Of a stretch of DNA of 36,497 nt, positions 1 through 6,464 are shown piece after piece. The DNA comes from Halomarina oriensis (GTDB taxonomy: Archaea > Halobacteriota > Halobacteria > Halobacteriales > Haloarculaceae). The notes beneath the pieces are model-generated. The model made no database searches, was not told where the DNA came from, and saw only the letters and a program-made list of their open reading frames with translations. The stretch is taken from contig NZ_WSZK01000002.1 of assembly GCF_009791395.1 (NCBI RefSeq), positions 1 to 36,497 on the forward strand, given 5' to 3'. Both the position numbers and the translations under genes were made by a program. Every line of letters starts with the position of its first letter. Position 1 is the first letter of the stretch.

Positions 1-251
1 GTATGGCACAAACAGTCAACGAATCGCTGCTGTTCGACTGTGGTCGGGCGTACACCGCCCGGATCGGCGCGACGACGGGACGTTCATCCTGCCGACGGCG
101 GACGGCCGCTGTCGATGTGGGGAACGGGGCGTTCAGCGAGTTACGAGACTCCTGCGCCAAACGGCCGGGCGTCCTCGTGAGTGGTGTCGGCCCTCGGAAG
201 CGGGTCGACGACGCGGAACAACCATTTAGGCCCCGCCGTGGTAGCGGCAGT
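1..251. other. Upstream region without a confident gene
   Basis: No start-to-stop frame here looks convincingly coding. The plus frame that runs into the isomerase gene turns arginine-rich after about 25 codons, unlike the acidic proteins around it, so I treat it as read-through. A short run of haloarchaeal-looking codons near positions 4-80, continuing in another frame to about 115, may be a remnant of a gene entering from the left edge, but this is weak. An AT-rich element (CATTTAGG, 223-230) lies 22-29 bases before the ATG at 252 and fits a TATA box for a leaderless transcript. Confidence 0.4.
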
Positions 252-1208
252 ATGGACCGCCATCCGACCGTCGAGGCGACCGCCGAGGACATCGCGTCGA
301 TGGAGATACGCGGCGCGGCGACCATCGGCGCGGCCGCGGCCGCCGCCCTCCGCGAGCAGGCGGAGTCGTCCGACGCGGAGACCCCCGAGGCGTTTCGAGC
401 GGAACTCCGCGCGGCCGCTCGCCGCCTCCACGAGACACGACCGACCGCGGTGAGCCTCCCCAACTCGCTGCGCTACGTCCTGCGGCGGATGGACGGGACG
501 GACGTACCGGCGCTTCGGTCGAGCGTCGTCGACGCCGCGACGGCGTTCGAGGTGCGACTCGACCGGGCACAGTCACAACTCGGGGCCATCGGGGCGAACC
601 GACTCCAGGACGGCGACGTCGTCATGACCCACTGTCACTCGACGGACGCGCTGGCGTGTGTCGAGGCCGCCGTCGAACAGGGGAAACACGTCGAGGCCAT
701 CGTCAAGGAGACTCGCCCCCGACTCCAGGGGCACATCACGGCCCGGCAGTTGCGGGAGATGGGCGTGCCCGTCACGCTCATCGTCGACAACGCCGCCCGC
801 CGCTATCTCGACGACGCCGACCACGTCCTCGTCGGCGCTGACGCCATCGCCGCCGACGGCAGCGTCATCAACAAGATCGGTACGTCGGGGCTGGCAGTCA
901 ACGCCCGCGAACGGGGCGTCCCCATCGTCGTCGCCGCCCAGACCATCAAACTCCACCCCGCGACGATGACCGGTCACACCGTCGAGATAGAGATGCGCGA
1001 CGAACGCGAGGTCGTCGACGACGAGGAGCGGGCGACTATCGGCGGTATCGAGGTCGAGAACCCGGCGTTCGACGTGACACCGCCGCGGTACGTCGACGCC
1101 ATCGTCACCGAGAGCGGGCAGTTCCCGCCGGAGAGCATCGTGACGCTGATGCGCGAACTGTTCGGCGACGGCGTCGCGGACCCGTGGCTCGACCCGGAAG
1201 AGCGCTGA
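252..1208 (+). CDS. Ribose-1,5-bisphosphate isomerase (eIF2B-related family)
   Basis: A 318-residue protein of the eIF2B/MtnA-like family. Archaeal members convert ribose 1,5-bisphosphate to ribulose 1,5-bisphosphate, the RuBisCO substrate, in AMP and nucleoside breakdown. Visible motifs are RGAATIG (20-26), THCHS (126-130) with Cys128, GADAI (195-199) with Asp197, and NKIGTSGL (207-214). Cys128 and Asp197 match the catalytic Cys/Asp pair known for the Thermococcus enzyme. I chose the ATG at 252 because the family N-terminus starts there and a TATA-like box precedes it; the longer frame upstream is arginine-rich. The RuBisCO at 3907-5154 and the sugar kinase at 1817 support this role over a general eIF2B or methylthioribose-1-phosphate isomerase role. 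No AMP phosphorylase gene is in the window. Confidence 0.9.
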   Translation: MDRHPTVEATAEDIASMEIRGAATIGAAAAAALREQAESSDAETPEAFRAELRAAARRLHETRPTAVSLPNSLRYVLRRMDGTDVPALRSSVVDAATAFEVRLDRAQSQLGAIGANRLQDGDVVMTHCHSTDALACVEAAVEQGKHVEAIVKETRPRLQGHITARQLREMGVPVTLIVDNAARRYLDDADHVLVGADAIAADGSVINKIGTSGLAVNARERGVPIVVAAQTIKLHPATMTGHTVEIEMRDEREVVDDEERATIGGIEVENPAFDVTPPRYVDAIVTESGQFPPESIVTLMRELFGDGVADPWLDPEER

Positions 1209-1263
1209 CGCGAGGCGTCTCGACACGCGACGGAGCGAGACGGGGGAGAACGAGCGGGGGCGG

Positions 1264-1647
1264 TCAGTCGAGGACGGCCGACTCGCCGGGGGAGGGGAAC
1301 TCGCCGGTGTCGCAGTCGGTCGGGAGCGTGGCGAGGACGTACGAGAGGCGGTCGGTCGGTTCGACGAGGTCGTCCTCGTCGAGGGGTGCGACGAGGGCGG
1401 CCGCTTCGAGTTTCGGGAGGTGGACGTGGTGGAGTCGAATCGCCGCAGTGCGACGCTGCGCCGGGGTCACGGCGACGGTGGTCGTCTCGTTGCGCTCGGC
1501 CGCGAGGTGGTCGCTGAGCGTCGAGAGCGTCGTCGGGCCGTTCCGGTCGAGGTGACGGACGAGATACCGACGGCTCGGGTCGGCGAGCGCTACGAACGTC
1601 TCGTCGAGTCTCGATGCCGTGGCTTCGGCGTGTCCGTCCTCAGACAT
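1264..1647 (-). CDS. Small winged-helix regulator (haloarchaeal DUF7344-type)
   Basis: A 127-residue protein. Residues 15-60 resemble an ArsR-like winged helix: a helix followed by ALADPSRRYLVRHL, then a turn and a second helix around TLSTLSDHLAAE. Residues around IRLHHVHLPKLEAAALV are the wing segment typical of many haloarchaeal DUF7344-type proteins. No metal-binding cysteines or sensor domain are visible, so the signal is unknown. It converges on the isomerase gene (55-base gap) and diverges from the sugar kinase, whose promoter shares its upstream region, so control of that neighbour is plausible but not shown. A TTTATGA element (about 1679-1685, minus strand) could be its TATA box. Confidence 0.75.
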   Translation of the reverse strand: MSEDGHAEATASRLDETFVALADPSRRYLVRHLDRNGPTTLSTLSDHLAAERNETTTVAVTPAQRRTAAIRLHHVHLPKLEAAALVAPLDEDDLVEPTDRLSYVLATLPTDCDTGEFPSPGESAVLD

Positions 1648-1766
1648 CAGTTACGCGCGTCAGTCGTGAACCCAACGTCATAAACACTTCGGGGGCCGGC
1701 TCGATTTCCGATGCGTCAGGGCCGGCAGACGCCCGTGAGGAGGTCCGACGGCGGGGTGGGCGGGAC

Positions 1767-1790
1767 ACCGTGGTGCCCACGGGTTTTTTC
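1767..1790 (+). promoter_or_regulatory. Hairpin plus T6 run just before the PfkB kinase gene
   Basis: CCGTGG (1768-1773) pairs perfectly with CCACGG (1777-1782) across a TGC loop. It is followed by six T residues at 1784-1789. The T run lies 28-33 bases before the ATG at 1817, where a TATA element would be expected. The arrangement could be an unusual promoter, or a terminator-like element that stops plus-strand read-through before the kinase gene. Confidence 0.4.
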
Positions 1791-1816
1791 TCACCCGGCG
1801 GCCACTTTTGAGCGAG

Positions 1817-2686
1817 ATGCGCGTCCTCTGTGCCGGCCACGTCAACTGGGACGTGACCCTTCGGGTCGACCGGTTGCCCGAACCCGACGGCGAGGTGTCG
1901 GTCGAACAGCGAGTCCAGGCCGGCGGGGGCAGTGCGGCGAACGTCGCGTGTACGCTGGCGTCGCTCGATGCGACCGTCTCGCTGTTCGGGAGCGTCGGCG
2001 ACGACGAGGAGGGGTCGCTCGCACGGAACGAACTCGACGCGTTCGGTGTCGACACCGACCACGTGGTCGTCGTTCCCGGCCACGAGACGACGACGAAGTA
2101 CCTCGTCGTCGACGGGTCGGGTGAGGTGATGGTGCTCTCGAACACGGGGGCGAACGAAGCGTTCACGCCCGACGACATCGACCCGGCGGTCCTCGAACGC
2201 GTCGACCACCTCCACCTGACGAGCCAGCAACCGGCGACGGCGGCGGTCCTCGCGGAACTGGCCGCCGAATCGGGCGTGAGCGTCAGTTTCGACCCCGGCC
2301 GACGCATCGCCAACCGGGACTACGGCGGGACGCTCGCGCACGTCGACGTGCTCTTTCTCAACGAGCGTGAAGCCCGCGTCCTCGAACGAGCGGCCTCGTT
2401 CGACTCGCTCGTCGCTGAGGCCACCGTCGTCAAACACGGCGGACGGGGCGCGACGGTCCACACCGAGGACGGGACGGTCGACCACGACGGCTACCCACTC
2501 GAAGCACTCGACACCACCGGGGCCGGCGACGCGTTCGCGGCCGGGTTCCTCGCCGCACGGTCGGGGGGCTACGAGCGGGCGCTGTCGGTCGCCAACGCGT
2601 GTGGTGCGATGGCGGCACTGAACGTCGGCGCACGGACGACGCCGACGCGAGACGAAGTGGAGGCGTTCCTCGCGGACCACTGCTGA
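1817..2686 (+). CDS. PfkB/ribokinase-family sugar kinase
   Basis: A 289-residue kinase (ATG start; an in-frame TTG at 1808 would add three residues). It has the PfkB substrate motif AGGGSAANVA (36-45), FDPGRR (158-163), LNERE (181-185) and the ATP/anion-hole signature DTTGAGDAF (232-240), with Asp238 as the expected catalytic base. The family phosphorylates sugars, nucleosides or sugar phosphates, and specificity cannot be read from sequence. Its position between ribose-1,5-bisphosphate isomerase and form III RuBisCO makes ribose-1-phosphate kinase an attractive role, because Thermococcus uses a PfkB enzyme for that step to feed the isomerase. A fructose, ribose or 2-keto-3-deoxygluconate kinase remains possible. 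Confidence 0.85.
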   Translation: MRVLCAGHVNWDVTLRVDRLPEPDGEVSVEQRVQAGGGSAANVACTLASLDATVSLFGSVGDDEEGSLARNELDAFGVDTDHVVVVPGHETTTKYLVVDGSGEVMVLSNTGANEAFTPDDIDPAVLERVDHLHLTSQQPATAAVLAELAAESGVSVSFDPGRRIANRDYGGTLAHVDVLFLNEREARVLERAASFDSLVAEATVVKHGGRGATVHTEDGTVDHDGYPLEALDTTGAGDAFAAGFLAARSGGYERALSVANACGAMAALNVGARTTPTRDEVEAFLADHC

Positions 2687-3096
2687 GCGGGAGCGTTCGG
2701 GGAACGCCCCCTCGACGTGTAGCGAAACCCCGGAACGCCACGCTCGATGAGTGGTGTGGGAATCGAATCGCCGAGAACCGTTCGCCGGTGTCGATGGACG
2801 GAGTACGGGTCTCTCGCGGACCGGGTCTCTCGCAAAGAACACGGCCAGTTCGCCCTCACGACGGGGTCCGGTAGCTGTTCGTACGGAAGTCGGTCGGTCG
2901 TCGAGTACCCGCGTGGACGACGAACCACCGTCCCCTAATCGAGGACAGGCCCGGACGCTCCTCCGGGTCGACACCGAGAGCGTCCGGTCACGGTCGATAG
3001 ACTCGCGCCACGGCCCGGACGACGACGCACTCGGAGCCTGTAGTGAACGGCCGACCTAAACACGTACTCCTCCTCTGGGGTGGTCTCCCCTATACA
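2687..3096. other. 410-base intergenic stretch with a strong hairpin and a short direct repeat
   Basis: I find no convincing gene; the open frames are arginine/serine-rich shadows. Two structures stand out. A perfect 10-bp inverted repeat has arms at 2951-2960 (CCGGACGCTC) and 2978-2987 around a 17-base loop. A 12-base direct repeat, CGGGTCTCTCGC, occurs at 2806-2817 and 2822-2833 with a 16-base period. GGGG-AACG-CCCC (2699-2710), 13 bases after the kinase stop, could mark the end of that transcript. Confidence 0.5.
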
Positions 3097-3276
3097 TCAG
3101 CTGTTGGAACGGTCGACCGCGCTGATGAGCGCCTCGTACTCGTACTGGCCGTCCATGCTTCGACAGGCCCAGCCACCCTCTATCGTGAGGTCGTTCTCCA
3201 CCGCCTCCCCGATGAGCGTGTCGAGCCGTCTGTAGAACTCTTCTTCCGTGGTGAGTTCGGTAGTATCTCCTGACAT
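3097..3276 (-). CDS. Small haloarchaeal protein of unknown function
   Basis: A 59-residue acidic protein that starts MSGDTTELTTEEEFYRRL and continues with a segment around LIGEAVENDLTIEGGW. It resembles small conserved haloarchaeal proteins with a predicted helix of the form FYxxLxxLIxxAVxNDxxxEG and no known function. I prefer the ATG at 3276 over one 11 codons upstream because the acidic, conserved-looking sequence begins there. No signal peptide, membrane segment or cysteine pair is present; there is one cysteine (CRSMDG). It is transcribed towards the kinase gene and is not clearly in an operon. Confidence 0.6.
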   Translation of the reverse strand: MSGDTTELTTEEEFYRRLDTLIGEAVENDLTIEGGWACRSMDGQYEYEALISAVDRSNS

Positions 3277-3364
3277 ACTTTCGCTCGTTACTCGACTCGG
3301 AACTCCCACGAACCTAAGAGATACCTTCGGAGTCGAAATACCGTATATACCGTCCGAACGGATG

Positions 3365-3688
3365 TCAACTCAGTCCATCGTTCGTCGGTTCCGCTAAACG
3401 GGGAGCGTGGGTCCAACGCTGGGTAGGACCCCTCCTATCGCTTGGTGGGACCATCGCCCGACGGTACACCTCTCGTGCCGCCAAGAGACAGGAGACGACG
3501 AGTACCAGCATCGCACAGACGACCACGACACGGTACGCTGCCAGTGACCCGGCCCGAGCGAGGATGACCGCGACGGGCGACTGCCACATCTCGGACCCGA
3601 CGACCAGTGACCGAACAGCCACGGAGAGGAGGGGAACGACCAGCACGACGCTGGCCCGTCGAAGCTGGCGTGGGGCCGAGGCGTTCAT
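3365..3688 (-). CDS. Putative small membrane protein
   Basis: A 107-residue protein, not recognised. Two hydrophobic segments are visible, at about residues 12-31 (ASVVLVVPLLSVAVRSLVV) and 53-70 (RVVVVCAMLVLVVSCLLA). They are followed by a short basic stretch and a hydrophilic tail, which predicts a two-helix integral membrane protein. The tail (about 78-107) is rich in Pro, Arg and Thr and is less typical of haloarchaeal proteins, which lowers confidence. An AT-rich element at about 3710-3718 on the minus strand sits at promoter distance. There is no functional clue from the neighbouring RuBisCO gene. Confidence 0.45.
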   Translation of the reverse strand: MNASAPRQLRRASVVLVVPLLSVAVRSLVVGSEMWQSPVAVILARAGSLAAYRVVVVCAMLVLVVSCLLAAREVYRRAMVPPSDRRGPTQRWTHAPRLAEPTNDGLS

Positions 3689-3814
3689 ACGGCCGGAAGG
3701 TTCACCGTGTGGAGTAGTTTGCGTCTATCGACGTGTTCGACTCGCGGTACGGCTCTGACGGTCGCGTCACCGCTCGGGAGTGAAGCGACGCCGCCGAGAG
3801 ACCCGAGGAGCGGA

Positions 3815-3831
3815 CCGGGCGTAGCGCCCGG
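3815..3831. repeat. Perfect hairpin with 3-base loop downstream of RuBisCO
   Basis: CCGGGCG (3815-3821), TAG loop (3822-3824), CGCCCGG (3825-3831). It lies 76-92 bases beyond the RuBisCO stop, inside the 218-base gap 3689-3906, which otherwise holds nothing I recognise. It has the same form (perfect 7-10 bp stem, 3-base loop) as the palindromes at 12441-12480 and 13408-13456. Confidence 0.5.
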
Positions 3832-3906
3832 AGCGTCGGTGGTTCTGCTCCGATGGCTTTCGGTGGTCGAGGGCGGCTCTGTCGCGGAATCGATCCGTCT
3901 GACGCC

Positions 3907-5154
3907 TCAGCGTGGCGTCTCGGTGCCCCACTTGTCGATGGCGACCTGGAGTTCGGGGTGGTCGGCCGCGTACTCCTCCAGCGAGGTGCCCTCGACGGTG
4001 GCGTCGACGGCCTGTCGGAACGCCTTCGCACCGGCGTGGGTGCCGTCGGGGTGGCCGTGGACGCCGCCACCGGCCTGAACGCCGATGTTGGTCCCGACGC
4101 GCTTCACGAGTTCGGGGACGAGACCGGGGTGCAGGCCACCGGAGGCCATCGGCAGCACGTCGGTCATGCCGTAGAGGTCGCCGTAGAGCCACTCGTTGAT
4201 GCCGACGGTGTCCTCGTTAGCGAGTTTCCCGAGGTCCGCCGTGCCGGTGTGAAGCTGGTCGACCCCACAGAGTCGGGATATCTGGGCGATGACGCGCATC
4301 GAGACGCCCTGGGTCTCGACACGGTCGAACGCGGCGTGCATCGCGCGGTGGGCGTGGATGGCGAGGCCGTGTTCCTCACAGCGCTCGCGGACGGCCTGGA
4401 CGGCCGCCCAGCCACACGTCACGACGTCGACCATCACGTACTCACAGCCCGCTTCTGCCACCCGGTCGACGCGTTCGAGCATCGTGTTCGCATCGGCGGT
4501 GACGTTGATGAGGTAGGATTTCTTCTCGCCGGTCTCGTCCTGGGCGTCGTCACGTGCCGCGAGCGACTCGGTCAGGCGCTCGTCGAAGCGGTTGAACCCC
4601 TGGTCGGTGAGGTTCTCGTCGTCCTTCAGGAGGTCCAGCCCACCGGTCCACGCCTCGTAGCCGACCTGCACGTGCTGGTCCGTCGAGAGGCCGACCTTCG
4701 GTTTGGGGACCGTCGCGGTGATCGGGCGCTCGCCCGCGTCGAAGATGTCGTTGCGGACCGCACTGCCGAACTGTGGCCCCACGAACGACGTGGCGAGTCC
4801 CTCGGGCCACTCGCAGTCCTCCAGACGGATGCGGTCGACGGCCTTCATGCCCATGATGTTCCCGGCGATACACGAGAGCACCTGTGGCATGTTGCCCAAC
4901 TCGAACAGTTCCTCGGGGTAGGCGACCCGCACGGTGTCGCCGTCGATACCGCAGGCGGTCGCGGAGAGGTCGGTGATGGTGCCGTCGACCTGTAGCTCCG
5001 CCCACGTGCCGTTGGAGGACTCGCTGGCGACACGGGAGGCCGCTGCCTCCATGTCCATGTCGCTCGCGGGGTGCACGGTGAACGTGCAGACGAGTTCCGA
5101 TTCCGCCGGGTCGTAGTCGAGGTCCAGGAAGTCCTCGTAGGTAATCCCGGTCAT
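3907..5154 (-). CDS. rbcL: Form III ribulose-1,5-bisphosphate carboxylase/oxygenase, large subunit
   Basis: A 415-residue archaeal form III RuBisCO, which turns ribulose 1,5-bisphosphate plus CO2 into two 3-phosphoglycerates, usually to salvage nucleotide ribose. By comparison with plant and Thermococcus enzymes the active site is complete: Glu45, Thr50, Trp51 and Asn99 in the N-terminal domain; Lys151 (VPKPKVGL); Lys177, which is carbamylated, with Asp179 and Glu180 (KDDEN); His269-Arg270 (HAHRAMHA); His302; loop-6 Lys310; Ser338 (SGGLHPG); and the phosphate-binding glycines 362-364. The length is normal and no small subunit or phosphoribulokinase gene is nearby, which argues against a Calvin cycle. 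The isomerase at 252-1208 would supply its substrate. The start codon is supported by a well-placed TATA box. Confidence 0.97.
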   Translation of the reverse strand: MTGITYEDFLDLDYDPAESELVCTFTVHPASDMDMEAAASRVASESSNGTWAELQVDGTITDLSATACGIDGDTVRVAYPEELFELGNMPQVLSCIAGNIMGMKAVDRIRLEDCEWPEGLATSFVGPQFGSAVRNDIFDAGERPITATVPKPKVGLSTDQHVQVGYEAWTGGLDLLKDDENLTDQGFNRFDERLTESLAARDDAQDETGEKKSYLINVTADANTMLERVDRVAEAGCEYVMVDVVTCGWAAVQAVRERCEEHGLAIHAHRAMHAAFDRVETQGVSMRVIAQISRLCGVDQLHTGTADLGKLANEDTVGINEWLYGDLYGMTDVLPMASGGLHPGLVPELVKRVGTNIGVQAGGGVHGHPDGTHAGAKAFRQAVDATVEGTSLEEYAADHPELQVAIDKWGTETPR

Positions 5155-5178
5155 GCCATTCGGCTTCGACCAGTGGGG

Positions 5179-5185
5179 TTATAAA
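5179..5185 (-). promoter_or_regulatory. TATA box of the RuBisCO gene
   Basis: TTTATAA on the minus strand, centred about 28 bases before the ATG at 5154. The spacing fits a leaderless haloarchaeal transcript. Confidence 0.75.
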
Positions 5186-5294
5186 TCAGGGGGCGACACG
5201 GGGCCGCAGCGTCCGAGCACGTGTCGCCCCCGTTCAGCAACGAACCCTCCGAGTTCCGAGACGTTATCCCGAAGGAACACGACCACACCGGTAG

Positions 5295-6464
5295 ATGCTG
5301 GTCGCAGTCCTGCTCGCGGTGCTCGGACTGGTCGGAGTCGCCGTCGTCACCCAGCGATACGGTCTCCGACTGGGAGGAACGATTACGGTCGGAGTGCTGG
5401 CCGTCTACACACTGAAGAACGTCGTCATGCTGCCCGTGTTCGTGTTGAGCACGCTCATCGCGTTCGTCGGCCTCTGGCTGTTGAAACAGCGGACGCTGCT
5501 GTACGGCCGTGACGAACTGGTCGCCGCCATCCTCATCGGGTCGGCGGTGCCGCTCGCGATCCTGCTCGCGCTCACCGGACTGGTCGGTGACCGTCTCCGG
5601 GAGGTGGTGTTCATCGGGAGCATCCTCCCCGGACTCGCGGCGTACAACTACCACCAGCTGAAACCCGAGTACCGGCTACAGGACGTCGGTGCGATGGTGG
5701 GACTCTACGCCGCGCTCCTCGTGCTGGGGTGGCTGCTCGTCAGTCCCTCGACCGTCCAGTTGCTCGGGTCGCCGACGCCGTCCGTCCTGTTCGCCGAGAC
5801 GGCCGACGTCGCCGTCCTCCGGGACGCGACGGTGCCGTCGACGACCGAACCCGTCATCATCCCCCGTGCACAGGTCGTCGTCCTGCTGCTCGTCGGGATG
5901 GGTCTCGCGGAGGCCGCCCGGAGTCGGTTCGGCGTCCGCCCCGGCATCATCTCGCTGGCACTGCTGTCCGTCTACGCGCTCGTCAGCGCGTGGCTGGTCG
6001 TGCTGTACGTCGTCCTCCTGTTCGGTGCGTTCCTGTTCGTCGAACTGCTGAACCGCGAGACGCTGCTGTACGGACGCGTGCTCATCGGTCTCGGAACCGC
6101 GTTCGCCCTCGTTCTCGCGGTTCCGTTGACCGTCTACTCGCCGGTCACCCGTGGACTGTCGGCGGTGTTCGTCGCCATCCTCGCGGGCGTCAACGCCTAC
6201 AACCGCCACGTCACGCCGGCGGTCGACCGCAAGACCCGGACGGCGCTCGTCGTCGCGCTGTTCGTCCCGCTGTTCCTGCTGGCACTGTTCGTCGGGGACC
6301 CGACAGCCGACGGCCTCGTGACGGCGTTGACCCTCCCGACGGGGTTCGGACTGGCCGTCCTCGGGGTGGTCGCGCTGGCGCTCACCTACGCGTTCGACGT
6401 GCCGCGACCGGACGACGAGGCGGTGTTCGAGGGGTCGGTCCTCAGCGGAGGTGACGGCGCGTGA
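5295..6464 (+). CDS. PgsC/CapC-like membrane protein, internally duplicated
   Basis: A 389-residue integral membrane protein. PgsC/CapC is the membrane partner of the PgsB/CapB poly-gamma-glutamate ligase and is normally about 150 residues. Here the unit occurs twice. Repeat 1 has RYGLRLGG (21-28), RTLLYGRDEL (66-75) and LAAYNYHQL (114-122). Repeat 2 has RFGVRPGI (211-218), ETLLYGRVLI (255-264) and NAYNRHV (300-306), with nearly identical spacing. About ten hydrophobic segments are visible, including extra ones between and after the repeats. The stop overlaps the next gene's start by four bases (GTGA), so the two are translationally coupled. A GTTATCC element at about 5263-5269 may be the promoter. 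Assignment rests on the repeat motifs plus the adjacent PgsB-like ligase. Confidence 0.8.
   Translation: MLVAVLLAVLGLVGVAVVTQRYGLRLGGTITVGVLAVYTLKNVVMLPVFVLSTLIAFVGLWLLKQRTLLYGRDELVAAILIGSAVPLAILLALTGLVGDRLREVVFIGSILPGLAAYNYHQLKPEYRLQDVGAMVGLYAALLVLGWLLVSPSTVQLLGSPTPSVLFAETADVAVLRDATVPSTTEPVIIPRAQVVVLLLVGMGLAEAARSRFGVRPGIISLALLSVYALVSAWLVVLYVVLLFGAFLFVELLNRETLLYGRVLIGLGTAFALVLAVPLTVYSPVTRGLSAVFVAILAGVNAYNRHVTPAVDRKTRTALVVALFVPLFLLALFVGDPTADGLVTALTLPTGFGLAVLGVVALALTYAFDVPRPDDEAVFEGSVLSGGDGA

Noticed and set aside
1640-2974. Long minus-strand open frame (444 codons) across the PfkB gene
   Set aside because: Arginine/valine-rich shadow of a clear kinase gene on the plus strand; no family motif.
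3853-4995. Long plus-strand open frame across RuBisCO
   Set aside because: The opposite strand encodes a RuBisCO with all active-site residues; the plus frame is a high-GC mirror.
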